Source: Chroococcidiopsidaceae cyanobacterium YX2bin18
GTDB taxonomy: Bacteria; Cyanobacteriota; Cyanobacteriia; Cyanobacteriales; Chroococcidiopsidaceae
Assembly: GCA_030446505.1 (NCBI GenBank)
Contig: JAUJND010000003.1
Coordinates: 1 to 64,000, forward strand
DNA: 64,000 nt
Direction: 5' to 3'
The notes under the pieces are model-generated. The model was not told where the DNA came from. It searched no databases and worked only from the letters and a program-made list of their open reading frames with translations. Position numbers and translations under genes: made by a program. Below are positions 21,797 to 32,683 of this stretch, in pieces. Each line of letters starts with the position of its first letter. Position 1 is the stretch's first letter.

Positions 21797-22204
21797 ATGA
21801 TTAATCCAGTCCCTAATTTTAACTTTTTAGAGATAAGTTCAGCAACAGCGCGTTGCATGAGGCTATTAGGAAAACCAGATACAGATAAAGATACCGTTGA
21901 ATTAGTACAAGAAATGTTAATTTACAGCGCTGGCACAAAAGACGGCGTGATCTATTACCGCCCTTGGTACGTAGCCGCGTTATTACTGAGCCAAGACCTA
22001 ACTGCAAACAATCTTCTAGAAGCGGATGGAGTTAAGTTTCAGAGCAAGGAAGGCATTGTAAAGTCATTCATTGCCACACAACGGAGCCTTGATTTGAGTC
22101 TTGGTTTAACCCTACCTCCTGGCTTTTCTATAGAAAGCATCATTGGCACTAACCGGAAGCGGGTCTATGGGTCATCCTCTGCTACAGCTACTTTTGCCTT
22201 TTGA
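21797..22204 (+). CDS. Hypothetical phage-block protein
   Basis: 135 aa: MINPVPNFNFLEISSATARCMRLLGKPDTDKDTVELVQEMLIYSAGTKDGVIYYRPWYVAALLLSQ... Confidence 0.45.
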   Translation: MINPVPNFNFLEISSATARCMRLLGKPDTDKDTVELVQEMLIYSAGTKDGVIYYRPWYVAALLLSQDLTANNLLEADGVKFQSKEGIVKSFIATQRSLDLSLGLTLPPGFSIESIIGTNRKRVYGSSSATATFAF

Positions 22205-22206
22205 AG

Positions 22207-23156
22207 TTAAGCAGATTCCTCATCAGAGTTTTGAGCATCGACAACCGCTTTTAAGTCTTTTCTAGGAAGTGGATCATAAGGAAGGGTATAGTTCTTATTG
22301 ATCTGCTCCTGTTCAATCTTTGCAATCAGTTCCAGTGGATTATCAAACCCAAGCTGAACTAAAGCTGTTTCATAGGGAATTAACTGATTTAAAAAGTCTT
22401 CCCTTATAGCGTTGTGTTCCTCTGGAGTTAGCACTATGGAACTAATCTTAAGCTCTGCCACTACGTCAAAATCTTTATAGTTGCTGTTACCTGAGACAAT
22501 GCCAAATAGCATTAGCGCCGCTTTGTAGAAACTCCCTAAAGCTGGCTCTAGGTTTTTAGCATAGTCTTTTACTTTATTACTAAAATCTTGCCTTTGCTGT
22601 AACCTAGATTGAGCGCTAATAGTGCCTTGATTATTACTTAGGATGTGCAACTGAGAGAATTCTTGATAAAGCGCCTCAATTAAAATTTGTAGTTGTTTTA
22701 ATAAGCTCTCACAACTTGAAGGTTCTTTAATGTAAACCCCTGGATTTGCCACGCCTTCATTATTTAAACCTGTGGGCAAGCCGTTAATATAATTTACTGT
22801 AGAAGCTCCCAGTGTAATAGAAGCATTAGGAGTTGGTTTAAATACAAAAGAACCATCAGCCTGTTGTACTTCCTCACCCACAGGTAGAGCATTTATTAGG
22901 TATCTCTCAGCAAACCCCGCTGTAACTGCTAACCTATTGCTTAGTGTAAGCAACATTCCTATATTGTCCTGAATTTTCTTTACAGTGTCCGTTATAGGGC
23001 TGTCAAACGTTAAAGGTATTAGCGCCCAATTATTTCCTAAATCAAGCGTGGTTGAAGCGTCTGGCTTTCTATCATTTAAACTTTGCTGATTTGAGTATGA
23101 TTCCACAGTTAGAACGCCCGTATCAGGATCTAAAATTTGGCGCTCATACCTTACTA
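22207..23156 (-). pseudogene. Phage portal-like protein, N-terminally truncated
   Basis: In-frame extension VRYERQILDPDTGVLTVESYSNQQSLNDRKPDASTTLDLGNNWALIPLTFDSPITDTVKKIQDNIGMLLTLSNRLAVTAGFAERYLI...; portal-like helical C-terminal part; stop codon immediately upstream. Confidence 0.45.
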
Positions 23157-23249
23157 GGAGTTAAAATCAAGCCCCCTCAGCAGTCAGCCATCGTATCCAT
23201 AGACGGCTAATATTTTGATATTCACCCTCCCACAAACCTAAACTTAATC

Positions 23250-23822
23250 CTAGTCTATTAATATAAACAAGCGATTCTCATTTAATTGATTAGGCTTGTA
23301 TTCACCTCCTACAAGACAAAATGGCTTAATTTGATTTGTGTAGCGGCTAAAAACAATGTAGTAGGGAACTCGCAGAATTTGTTCGTAAACTTGCCACTTG
23401 GAAGGTGGTGCTTCGGGAGACGGCGTTGTTTGCCCTAGATCCTCTGCTTCCGTACCTGGAGAAAGTAGTTCAACAACTACAAACGGGCTAACCAATTCTT
23501 GCCACATTACATAGCTTAAACGCAGATTGTTGCCGTCATAAAGTCGGGGAATGCCTAAGACAGCAAACCAATCTGGGCGTTTGTACCAGTTAGGATGCCT
23601 AAGATCGTAATAGAGGTTGAGGTCAGCAGCAGTGAAAATTGTCTCTGGATTCCATCCCAAAGGCTGAAAGGTTTCTCTTAATAATTGCGGTTGATATAAA
23701 TGAAATTCATCGGGCAATCCAGGTTCCTCTGGGTTTTCGCTGGGTAAATCATACATAGTCGGCAACGTCAGCCGTGGGGAAAGGGGTGGATTAGATTGGG
23801 GGGGAAGGCGAGTCGGGAGCAT
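23250..23822 (-). CDS. Uma2-family endonuclease (DUF820)
   Basis: MYDLPSENPEEPGLPDEFHLYQPQLLRETFQP...NLYYDLRHPNWYKRPDWFAVLGI...PFVVVELLSPGTEAEDLG. Confidence 0.9.
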   Translation of the reverse strand: MLPTRLPPQSNPPLSPRLTLPTMYDLPSENPEEPGLPDEFHLYQPQLLRETFQPLGWNPETIFTAADLNLYYDLRHPNWYKRPDWFAVLGIPRLYDGNNLRLSYVMWQELVSPFVVVELLSPGTEAEDLGQTTPSPEAPPSKWQVYEQILRVPYYIVFSRYTNQIKPFCLVGGEYKPNQLNENRLFILID

Positions 23823-23845
23823 ACTAAAAAGGGACTAAGGAGATA

Positions 23846-25207
23846 TTAAACTTGAACTGGAATTTTTGCCTTTTGACGCTGACTCGTCGCAACTAGCCAT
23901 TTGCCGTCAGAGGGTGCTAAAGTCAAGCCACGGCGTACAGGTTGTACTGAACGATCACCAGCGATCGCACACTCAAAGCGCGACAAAATAGTTGCTAGCA
24001 CCAGTTTCATTTCAAATAGCGCAAATGCCATGCCGATACAGCTACGGTTGCCACCACCAAACGGCAAATATTCATATTGCGAGTATTGACGCTTTAGAAA
24101 ACGCTCTGGCTTAAATTGTTTTGGTTCTGGGTATAGCTCCTCGCGCTGGTGAGTTAAATAAATACAGGGAGCAAGCACTGTCTCTGGCTCAAATTTGTAG
24201 CCCATTATTTGCACTGGTGTTTTCACAATTCGTGGCAAGGCAAGCATGGCGATCGGATATATGCGTAGTGTCTCGGCACAAACAGCACTGAGATAAGGCA
24301 AACGAGTCACTGTACTTAAGTCTGGAGAGTCACCAAGGCTACCCAACTCTTTAAGTAGCTTTTGATGGACTTCGGGCAGATGATGAATCCAGTACAACGC
24401 CCATGATAAAGCTGAGGCGGTAGTTTCATGACCAGCGACGAGTAGTGTCATCAACTCATCGTGTAATTCAATATCTGTCATCGGCTCACCATTTTGATCA
24501 CGCGCAGACATCAGTAAGGAGAGGATATCGCTCCGAGATAAATCAGGTTGTTCGCGGCGTTCTTGAATTTCAGCGCTTAGCAGTTGGGCAATTTGCTGCT
24601 TTTGCCGCAGGAAGCGTCCCCAGGGACTCCACGCTCCTAAATCTCTTTGAATTATTGGAAAAAAGAGCAGGCTAGAACCTATTGGAGAGCCAGTTAAATC
24701 AAGGACAGAACGCAGAAGTTGCTTGAGTTGTTCGCAACGCTGTCCCTGATGAAGTCCAAACACAGCTTGCAAAATCACCCGGAGGGAAATTTCTTGCATA
24801 GACGCTCGTACTGAAAAGGGAACACCGATCTCCCACTGGCTAATCACTTGCTCCGTGATACCGCAAATAAGTTTGCCGTAGGATTTCATGCGATCGCCAT
24901 GAAACGGCGGTGTTAATAATCGTCGTTGCTGCTGGTGGCTACGCCCATCAAGCAAAATCAAAGATTGATCTCCCAGCAAAGGCTGTAAAATTCTGTTCGC
25001 TCTCCCAGAGTCAAACTGCTCTGGTGGAGCCGTAAAAATCTCCTGAATTGCCTGTGGGTTGCTTAAAAATACTATAGGTGAACGGCTTAAGTGCAAACTG
25101 AAGCAGTCGCCGTAGCGTTGAGCAGAGCGCTCTAACAAGTCTAAAGGTTTAGCAATCCAGTGGAGCAACTGTAGAAGTGGTGGAGTTTGTGGACTATCAG
25201 GCATCAT
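23846..25207 (-). CDS. Cytochrome P450
   Basis: I-helix AGHETTASALSW, ExxR ETLR, heme loop FGGGNRSCIGMAFA. Confidence 0.97.
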   Translation of the reverse strand: MMPDSPQTPPLLQLLHWIAKPLDLLERSAQRYGDCFSLHLSRSPIVFLSNPQAIQEIFTAPPEQFDSGRANRILQPLLGDQSLILLDGRSHQQQRRLLTPPFHGDRMKSYGKLICGITEQVISQWEIGVPFSVRASMQEISLRVILQAVFGLHQGQRCEQLKQLLRSVLDLTGSPIGSSLLFFPIIQRDLGAWSPWGRFLRQKQQIAQLLSAEIQERREQPDLSRSDILSLLMSARDQNGEPMTDIELHDELMTLLVAGHETTASALSWALYWIHHLPEVHQKLLKELGSLGDSPDLSTVTRLPYLSAVCAETLRIYPIAMLALPRIVKTPVQIMGYKFEPETVLAPCIYLTHQREELYPEPKQFKPERFLKRQYSQYEYLPFGGGNRSCIGMAFALFEMKLVLATILSRFECAIAGDRSVQPVRRGLTLAPSDGKWLVATSQRQKAKIPVQV

Positions 25208-25356
25208 GGCTACTAAAAAATGAGATTTCTTCTATTGTCGATCACGAATTATGCTAGACAGGGTTTTGAGCAAATCCGCCTAAAGGTGATTTAGAGCCAA
25301 GAGTAATCGCAGTAAACTCACAAAGCAGCATTTTACTAATTACGCGATCGCTCTTT

Positions 25357-26618
25357 ATGGATGTTTATCTTATTAATGTGCTTGTCATTGGTTTACTCCT
25401 ACTCATAGTCACGTTGGGGTCAGGCTTGATTGAGCGATTGCCCATTTCCTTTGCCCTGATCTACCTGATCGTGGGTATTTTCATGGGTTCCTATGGATTT
25501 AACTTAATTCAAATCCGACCCGATGCGGTGTTTCTCCAACGGCTAACAGAATTTGTTGTCCTCGTCTCTTTATTTAGCTGTGGTCTGAAAATGAATCGCA
25601 AGCTACGTTCAGGGGGTTGGCGTTCAACAGTGCGGCTGATTGGGTTTTTGATGCCAATTTCAATTTTTGCGATCGCTGCGATTGGTCACTGGTTTTTAGA
25701 AATGGAGTGGGGACCAGCTATTTTATTAGGAGGCATTCTCGCGCCTACTGATCCCGTATTAGCCTCGGAAGTTCAGCTTGCCCATACAGAAGATCAAGAT
25801 GAGTTGCGCTTTGGCTTGACCTCAGAAGGTGGTTTGAATGATGCGCTTGCCTTTCCCTTTGTCTATTTTGGGATTCACTGGTTAGAAAAAGGTAGTAATT
25901 GGGACTCTTGGTTTCAAGAATGGGTTGCTGTTGATTTACTCTGGGCGATCGCTGCTGGCATGGTGATGGGAGTTGTCGTGGCGAAGGTTATTATCTGGGT
26001 TGATGTGAAAATCCAAAACTACAGCCCTGTCGATGAGGCAATGGAGGATTTTGTTGCTATCGGGATAATCCTGCTGACTTATTCCCTCACAGAATTTGTC
26101 AATGGCTACGGATTTTTGGCTGTTTTTGTGGCTGGAATGGTAGCACATCGGACTTATGACAATCCGGAAAAACCACACAATCAACTCGAATTGACCGAGC
26201 GAATTGAAAAACTGCTGGAAGTAGCGACGATTTTAATATTGGGTTCGCTCCTGCGTTGGGAGAGAATTTGGGACTATGCGGAACAAGCTTTTTTAGTAGG
26301 GGGAGGTTACTTTTTGTAATCCGACCTTTGGGAGCTTGGATTAGTACAATCGGTGGTAATTATCGTCCAGCTACACGCTGGCTGTTTGGCTGGTTCGGCG
26401 TTCGCGGTGTCGGCTCTATATATTATCTGTCCTATGCGTTTGGACACGGCTTAAAAGATACATTAGGGGAGCAAATCGCTTGGATCACTTACATCACAAT
26501 TGTGCTTTCCGTAATTCTGCATGGCACTAGTACAACCCCGTTAATGAACTCATATAACAAATACATCAGCAGCCGCCGCAAAAAAGTTAAGTCTACAGCC
26601 AATATTGACCAATCTTGA
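25357..26618 (+). pseudogene. CPA1-type Na+/H+ antiporter with a single frameshift
   Basis: 25357..26319 (GGILAPTDPVLASEVQL...SEGGLNDALAFPFVYF) and 26256..26618 (VIRPLGAWISTIGGN...GWFGVRGVGSIYYLSYA) are one protein; a missing T in the run at 26311-26315 explains the break. Confidence 0.88.
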
Positions 26619-27079
26619 TCCCTGGCTGGGGTATCGCTCGTTTAAAATTTCAAATCTCCTTTCATTTCCTCAATTACAAGTCTATAAAACGCTTTAATAG
26701 AGACTTTTTTGTATTGACGAATACTGGATACCTTAATAATAAAGCAACTCCTAAGGTAGAGGTTAGGTAAAACAGTAGTAGTTATTTTGTTAAAGAGTGA
26801 TGGCACATCAGAACGAATGGCAATATTATGAAAATGTTTATCCAAAAGTTGCAAAAATAGCGATGCTGCGCCTTTGGCTTACAAATAGTACTTATTTCTA
26901 ATTGTTGTCCTGCCTTCTCCTATAACTCTCCAGGTTCTATTTAATACGTATCTGGTAAATCATTTTTACGAGTTGCTAAAACATCTCCATTAGGCTACTC
27001 ATTAGTAGCCGATTTAAGTTAACAATGTTCTGGGTATTGAGCACCCACAACAATCTTGAAAATAAGAGGAATTTTGACT

Positions 27080-27838
27080 ATGAAGCCTTCTAATTTGTCC
27101 AAAACTGTTTGGATTAGTGTCTTTGCCCTAATAACTACTATGTCGCTGATGCCTGCTTCTGCCCAGACTAGCGGTGGTGCAGGTGGTGCGACTTCAGGAG
27201 GTGCTGGCGGCACAACGTCCGGCACTGGTACCGGAGGTGGCACAACGTCCGGCACTGACACTGGAATCGGTGGTACAACTTCCGGTACTGGTACTGGCAC
27301 AACTTCTGGTACTGATACTGGAGTTGATGGCACAACTTCTGGTACTGGCACGACTCCTGGTACTGGTACTACCTTCGGTGGCACAACTTCTGGTACTGGT
27401 ACTGGCACAACTTCTGGTACTGGCACTGGAGTTGATGGCACAACTTCTGGTACTGGCACGACTCCTGGTACTGGTACTACCTTCGGTGGCACAACTTCTG
27501 GTACTGGTACTGGCACAACTTCTGGTACTGGCACTGGAGTTGATGGCACAACTTCTGGTACTGGCACGACTCCTGGTACTGGCACGACTCCTGGTACTGA
27601 CACTGGAGTTGGTGGCACGACTTCTGGTACTGGTACTGAAACTGGTACTAGCGGTATGACTTCTGGTACTACTACCTACCAAGGAACTAGTCCAGCGACA
27701 GGTGATCGCGATTTTGATTGGGGCTGGCTAGGCTTACTTGGTCTAGCTGGTCTGGCTGGTCTGGCTCGCAAATCTTCTGAACCCGTAGCTTACCGTGACC
27801 CCGATCCAGTAAGTCGCACTGGTGGATCTAAGTATTAA
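27080..27838 (+). CDS. Secreted Thr/Gly/Ser-rich tandem-repeat protein with WGxxGxxxG C-terminal anchor
   Basis: Signal peptide [37 protein letters not shown] repeats; C terminus [24 protein letters not shown]. Confidence 0.88.
   Translation: MKPSNLSKTVWISVFALITTMSLMPASAQTSGGAGGATSGGAGGTTSGTGTGGGTTSGTDTGIGGTTSGTGTGTTSGTDTGVDGTTSGTGTTPGTGTTFGGTTSGTGTGTTSGTGTGVDGTTSGTGTTPGTGTTFGGTTSGTGTGTTSGTGTGVDGTTSGTGTTPGTGTTPGTDTGVGGTTSGTGTETGTSGMTSGTTTYQGTSPATGDRDFDWGWLGLLGLAGLAGLARKSSEPVAYRDPDPVSRTGGSKY
27270..27600 (+). repeat. Tandem repeat, 108-bp (36-aa) period
   Basis: GGCACAACTTCTGGTACTGGTACTGGCACAAC... at 27380 and again at 27488 with near-identical sequence; an earlier divergent copy is upstream. 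Confidence 0.9.
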
Positions 27839-28109
27839 ACTGGATTTAAAGTTAGCGAGGCTTCAACTGAAATAGCGGCAACTATTTTAGTTGAAGCCAA
27901 AATAGTTTATAAGAATACTAGTTTAGCTAGTGAGTTTAGCTCAATGGAAGAATTGCTACATAAGTGGTTAGGCGATCGCATAACGCTAACCTGGCTGACC
28001 TTAATGATTGGATTCTGTTGGCTTGTTTACATCCCAAATAGGCATTACTAATTGTTAATAAGCTTGCACATTCACTTGCGAGTTTTAGCTTTTAGTTCAA
28101 GGCTCACAA

Positions 28110-28766
28110 CTAAATCATTACCTCCATACTCGATTCTGGTATTGGAGGACGCAGGCAGAGATAAGCTAGCGCACCAACGAGAGGAAATAGCGCTACTGCC
28201 CAAAAAAACCTAGAATCCCTGAGTTCCCGACGCGCCATATCATCACCCAGCAGTGAAGGAAACACAAGGTATAGCAGGCAAAAATCTAAGCTCATCAAAT
28301 AAATGAAGCGACTAGTACGCCACTGATAAACAAAATCTCCCCAATCTCCAGCCATTATTGCGTAGGCAACCAAGGCTACTGTAGTTAAGCTCAGAAATAC
28401 GCCGAAAGTACGCGAATCTAGCAGTTTCAGCCAAATATCCTTCTGCCCAGAGAATTCTTGACTTGGTTTACGCAGAATTAAATAAGGCATCATGCCAATC
28501 ACTCCGGAGCCGTTCGCCGCTAAGAAAGAGGGCCAAGCAGGTATATCTTGCATCCGGCTATCAATAAATATCAGACAAGCGTAGACTAAGGGCCAGATAC
28601 CCATAAGGCTGAATAGGGTAATAACGAATGGGTTAATACCTGCCCACTGAAGTGTTACTAGTTTTTCAACCAGCGTTAGTGTCCCTGGCTGTTCAAGAGG
28701 AGCCAGTAATAAGGTATAGGCTACAAAGGCAATCCACACTAACCAAAGTACAATTTTTCTGCCCAT
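28110..28766 (-). CDS. Conserved multi-pass membrane protein
   Basis: 218 aa, several hydrophobic segments (GRKIVLWLVWIAFVAYTLLLAPLEQPGTL...). Confidence 0.65.
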   Translation of the reverse strand: MGRKIVLWLVWIAFVAYTLLLAPLEQPGTLTLVEKLVTLQWAGINPFVITLFSLMGIWPLVYACLIFIDSRMQDIPAWPSFLAANGSGVIGMMPYLILRKPSQEFSGQKDIWLKLLDSRTFGVFLSLTTVALVAYAIMAGDWGDFVYQWRTSRFIYLMSLDFCLLYLVFPSLLGDDMARRELRDSRFFWAVALFPLVGALAYLCLRPPIPESSMEVMI

Positions 28767-29029
28767 GATGTACGACTTGTGATTTAACGCTGACCGCAGC
28801 AGGGAAAGGAGATGAATTTAAAGTAAGCAGTATGAGTTGCGCCTGTCAATCTTCTAATTATTAGATGGCGATCGCAACCAAGAGACAATGCAGAATTAAG
28901 TAAGTGATGCCTAGCATTGTCTCTCTTGTAATCTTGCTGCGCGTGCCAACCTCAACGTAAAACGTCACTGAACGATTAGAAGGATGTTTACTGCGGAATA
29001 GTGTCTATCAGGACGAATTCGGAAACGAG

Positions 29030-30112
29030 CTAAGCTGGAACCAGGATACGTCCAGCGTAACCGACACTGTTATAACGTTCAAGCACATCTTGGGCAATTG
29101 TCTTAGCTTGTCCAGAAGCAACTAAAGCTACACTTGCACCTCCAAAACCACCACCTGTTAGACGTGCGCCGAAAACTCCAGGAGTTTCCTGCAATATTGC
29201 CACTAAGGTATCTACTGCTGGTACTGAAACTTCGTAATCGTCGCGCTGACTGGCATGGGAAGCATTCATCAATTCACCAAAACGTTTCGCTGACACCCCT
29301 TTTACAGCTTCAAGCACTCGGTTATTCTCGGAGATCACATGACGAGCACGATGCCAAAGCGGTTCTGGTAATGTTTCTGTGGCTTGTGTAGTAGTGATGT
29401 CTCTTAGCGCTTTTACTCCCAACAACCGCGCGGCTGATTCGCATTCAGCCCGACGCTGGTTATAGCCACTACCTGCCGCTAGTGCATGATGGACACCACT
29501 ATCAAGTACCAAGATTTCTGCTCCTTGAGGAAAAGGGAGCACTCTCCGCTCAAGGGTACGCGTATCCAAAAATAGCATGGAATCAGTATCAGCTAGACTC
29601 GATGCCATTTGATCCATAATGCCGCAGTTTAAGCCAGCATACTGAATTTCTGCTTGTTGTCCCACTTGGGCAATACGTACATCATCGATAGGAAGGTTTA
29701 GGAGTAATCGCACTCCCCTAAGCGTTGCAACTTCCATTGCCGCACTACTAGATAAGCCTACACCTATCGGCACAGATGATTTTATGTATAAATTTAGCGG
29801 CGGTATTGGATATCCTGCTGTTTGCAAAAGTTGGATACACCCAAAAACATAACTTGCGAATCCAGACGATGGGGGATTGTCTGCTAAAATGCTTACTCGC
29901 TCGTCTAAATCTGCGGCGTAAAAGTGGTGTTGGGCATCTTGGCTGAAACCTAGCTGTACTATTGTGCGTTGAGGAATAGCAGTAGGAAGTACAAATCCGT
30001 CATTGTAGTCGGTGTGTTCGCCAAGCAGATTTACTCGACCGGGCGCACTGGCTTGAGCTTCAGGATCTGTACCAAATATTTGCTGGAAGTTAGGCATGGC
30101 ATTTCTAATCAT
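29030..30112 (-). CDS. galK: Galactokinase
   Basis: ASAPGRVNLLGEHTDYNDGFVLPTAI; SSVPIGVGLSSSAAMEVA; TGGGFGGASVAL. Confidence 0.96.
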   Translation of the reverse strand: MIRNAMPNFQQIFGTDPEAQASAPGRVNLLGEHTDYNDGFVLPTAIPQRTIVQLGFSQDAQHHFYAADLDERVSILADNPPSSGFASYVFGCIQLLQTAGYPIPPLNLYIKSSVPIGVGLSSSAAMEVATLRGVRLLLNLPIDDVRIAQVGQQAEIQYAGLNCGIMDQMASSLADTDSMLFLDTRTLERRVLPFPQGAEILVLDSGVHHALAAGSGYNQRRAECESAARLLGVKALRDITTTQATETLPEPLWHRARHVISENNRVLEAVKGVSAKRFGELMNASHASQRDDYEVSVPAVDTLVAILQETPGVFGARLTGGGFGGASVALVASGQAKTIAQDVLERYNSVGYAGRILVPA

Positions 30113-30225
30113 ATAGAGCGATGTCGGCTCAGACTGCGTCTTCCGTGTCCTTCTACCTCGACCCTAGAGCAATTTGGGTACAAAAGTTAGTTCTGTTTGA
30201 ATTTGCTATATACCCCTTGACGAAG

Positions 30226-31104
30226 TTAACGCATCCGCTTTGAAAAGGTAGAAACTGCGTTAACCCAGGTGAAAACAACTAAAAATAGCAGAAATTGAAA
30301 AAGAACGATGCTCGGACCAGAAGCAAAGTTGAAAAGACCAGATATAATCATTCCAGCAATACTGCTTACGGCACCTAAAATGACTGATGTTGCTAGAAAG
30401 TGGGCAAACTGGTGATTTAGGAGTTTGGCAGTAGAGGCGGGAATTACTAGGAAAGCATTTACCAATAAAACGCCCACGGCTTTGATCGCAACGGCAACAG
30501 CAAGGGAGAGAAGTACGACAAAGGCATAGCGATATAGCTGTACTGGAATGCCTTGAACTTGAGCTACATCTGGGTTAAGCGTTAACAAAATTTGCTGCCG
30601 CAGAGTTGATAGTAAGAAAATGCTGCTACCTATAAGTACAAGCAGCGTCAAAATTAAATCTGTCACGTTAATAGCAAGAACATCCCCAAATAGCACTCCC
30701 ATAAGATTGCCGCGATATCCTGGGAGCAAGCTAGTCAAGAGTACACCAATCGCTAAAGCTCCTGAGAGGACAATACTGAGAATGCTATCGCTTGCCAAAT
30801 CAGTTTGGTCAATTAAGTAGAGTACCACTAAGCCAAAAACTAAAGTAAAAGGCAATAACATTACGGTGGGATTTAGCTGTAGTAGAACACCCAAAGCAAC
30901 GCCCACTAATGCTGCATGACCAACGGCATGGCTAAAAAAAGATAGCTCTCGTAAGGTGACAAAACTACCGAGTAAGCCGCCAAGCAATCCCATTAGCACA
31001 GCACCCGCGATCGCCCGTTGCATGAAAGGAAACTGTAGCAGTGTGACTAAATCGGTGCCATTAGTAACTGCTAGCCAACTGAAAGAGTAGTGATTACAAT
31101 CCAT
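30226..31104 (-). CDS. znuB: Metal (Zn/Mn) ABC transporter permease
   Basis: ABC-3 family: FPFMQRAIAGAVLMGLLGGLLGSFVTLRELSFFSHAVGHAALVGVALG. Confidence 0.88.
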   Translation of the reverse strand: MDCNHYSFSWLAVTNGTDLVTLLQFPFMQRAIAGAVLMGLLGGLLGSFVTLRELSFFSHAVGHAALVGVALGVLLQLNPTVMLLPFTLVFGLVVLYLIDQTDLASDSILSIVLSGALAIGVLLTSLLPGYRGNLMGVLFGDVLAINVTDLILTLLVLIGSSIFLLSTLRQQILLTLNPDVAQVQGIPVQLYRYAFVVLLSLAVAVAIKAVGVLLVNAFLVIPASTAKLLNHQFAHFLATSVILGAVSSIAGMIISGLFNFASGPSIVLFQFLLFLVVFTWVNAVSTFSKRMR

Positions 31105-31261
31105 GTTTGCTCAAGTCGTAGCAACCCAAGCTATACCTGGGGAATAGATCATGTTATTGCAAAATGTGACCCACCTTTGAATAGTCAGTATTCTCTTGCA
31201 GGAAAACGGCGGAAACTGCAATGACTTCGTAAACGTTAAAAACGTCATCATTGATAATTTT

Positions 31262-32047
31262 TTAGTGGTGATGGTGGTAGCGACTGAAAGCTGGACCATA
31301 GGTGGCTAAGAGGTTTTGAGGGGAAAGAGCTATATCAGGTGTTCCGGTGCAGACTACAGTTTGGTTGAGACAGAGAACGCGATCACAATGGCGACTCACC
31401 ATATCAATGTCATGGGATATCTGCAACACTGTCCAATCCTCCTCCCGCTTTAGTTGATTCAGCAAGGCATAAAAATCCGCCGCGCCTTGGATATCCACAC
31501 CAGCAAAAGCTTCATCCAGTAACAAAAATTTACGCGGCATCACTATACAATAAGCCAATAACACCCGCTTGAGTTCACCGCCGCTGAGGGTGCCGATTAC
31601 TTGGTTCCGTAACTGGTAAGCACCCACTCGTCGCAAAGCTTGGGCGATCGCAGCTTGTCCTATTCTCTCGCCTCCGGCTTGCCTTTTCACCCATCCTAGC
31701 CCTACTAATTCCGCAACTGAAATCGGAAAGCTCCGGTCAAAAATAAAATTTTGTGGCACATAGCCCAGTTGGTGACAAAGATGCCCCAATCGTTCGACTG
31801 GACGACCAAATATTTCAATCTTGCCGCCTGTTCGCGGAATCAGATTTAGAATTGCTTGGATCAGAGTACTTTTACCCGCTCCATTTGGACCAACTACAGC
31901 TGTATCTGTTCCTGGTAATAATTCAAAGGAGACATCTCGAATAGCAAGATAACTGTTTCGGTACACTGTCAAACCCTCTACGTTAAGGATAGGGTGTTGA
32001 GTATTGTGTGCTGGGTATTGGGTTTTGGGTATTTCAGGAGTCATCAC
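31262..32047 (-). CDS. znuC: Metal ABC transporter ATP-binding protein
   Basis: GPNGAGKSTLIQAILNLIPRTGGKIEIFG; LSGGELKRVLLAYCIVMPRKFLLLDEAFAGVD. Confidence 0.9.
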   Translation of the reverse strand: MMTPEIPKTQYPAHNTQHPILNVEGLTVYRNSYLAIRDVSFELLPGTDTAVVGPNGAGKSTLIQAILNLIPRTGGKIEIFGRPVERLGHLCHQLGYVPQNFIFDRSFPISVAELVGLGWVKRQAGGERIGQAAIAQALRRVGAYQLRNQVIGTLSGGELKRVLLAYCIVMPRKFLLLDEAFAGVDIQGAADFYALLNQLKREEDWTVLQISHDIDMVSRHCDRVLCLNQTVVCTGTPDIALSPQNLLATYGPAFSRYHHHH

Positions 32048-32370
32048 AGTGCAGATTTGCTTTCATTACCGTGAAGTAATGCTGTAGTTTAGTAGATTCT
32101 TCTCAAAAATCTAAGGACGCAAAGTTAAGTTCCAATTAGCGTATCTCCCAGAAATTAATTGCAGCCTCAGCTATTTAGCAATACATCGGCAGTTACGACT
32201 ACTTGCACATTTGCTCTTTGCTGCTTAATTTTCATGCACCAGTGTTCCCGGCAAAATCAAAATTTATACCTTTGTTAAATTTCCACCTACTACCTTAATC
32301 AACCAATAAATTTGCCCAAGCATCATCACTAATTTGTGCCGCAACAATTACTCTTGATTTTATACCTAAA

Positions 32371-32387
32371 ATGAGAATCACTCTCAT
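32371..32387. promoter_or_regulatory. Fur/Zur-like inverted repeat ATGAGAATCACTCTCAT
   Basis: Near-perfect dyad upstream of znuCB (and upstream of the 32684 ORF). Confidence 0.5.
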
Positions 32388-32683
32388 GTTAATCAGTCAT
32401 TGCTTGTGATTGGCACTAAGAAGGCAATGTTAGTTTTGGAGGAAATATAGCAATACTTGGGCAAAAAAACAAAACCACTAGATTTTTGGATGCCCTAGTA
32501 GGGGATTGCTTTTGCAAGCAAGTAAAAGCTCTAATTCTTTATGAAGACTTTTCCCAGAAAACCTATAGATGAGAATTTTTGTGCTTTTGCTAGCTTTTAT
32601 TAAACGCAACCTGTAATGCGCCTAAGAATACAGCAGTGGCTCCTACAGTTTCAACAACCACTTCAGCACACCAGTGAAGTGTA

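Noticed and set aside
26642-26854. ORF 26642..26854 (-)
   Set aside because: Short, no recognisable domain, in likely non-coding space.
27019-27682. ORFs 27019..27618 (-), 27194..27682 (-) and 27174..27659 (+)
   Set aside because: Low-complexity shadow frames of the 108-bp repeat; the signal peptide and WGxxGxxxG anchor support only the 27080..27838 frame.
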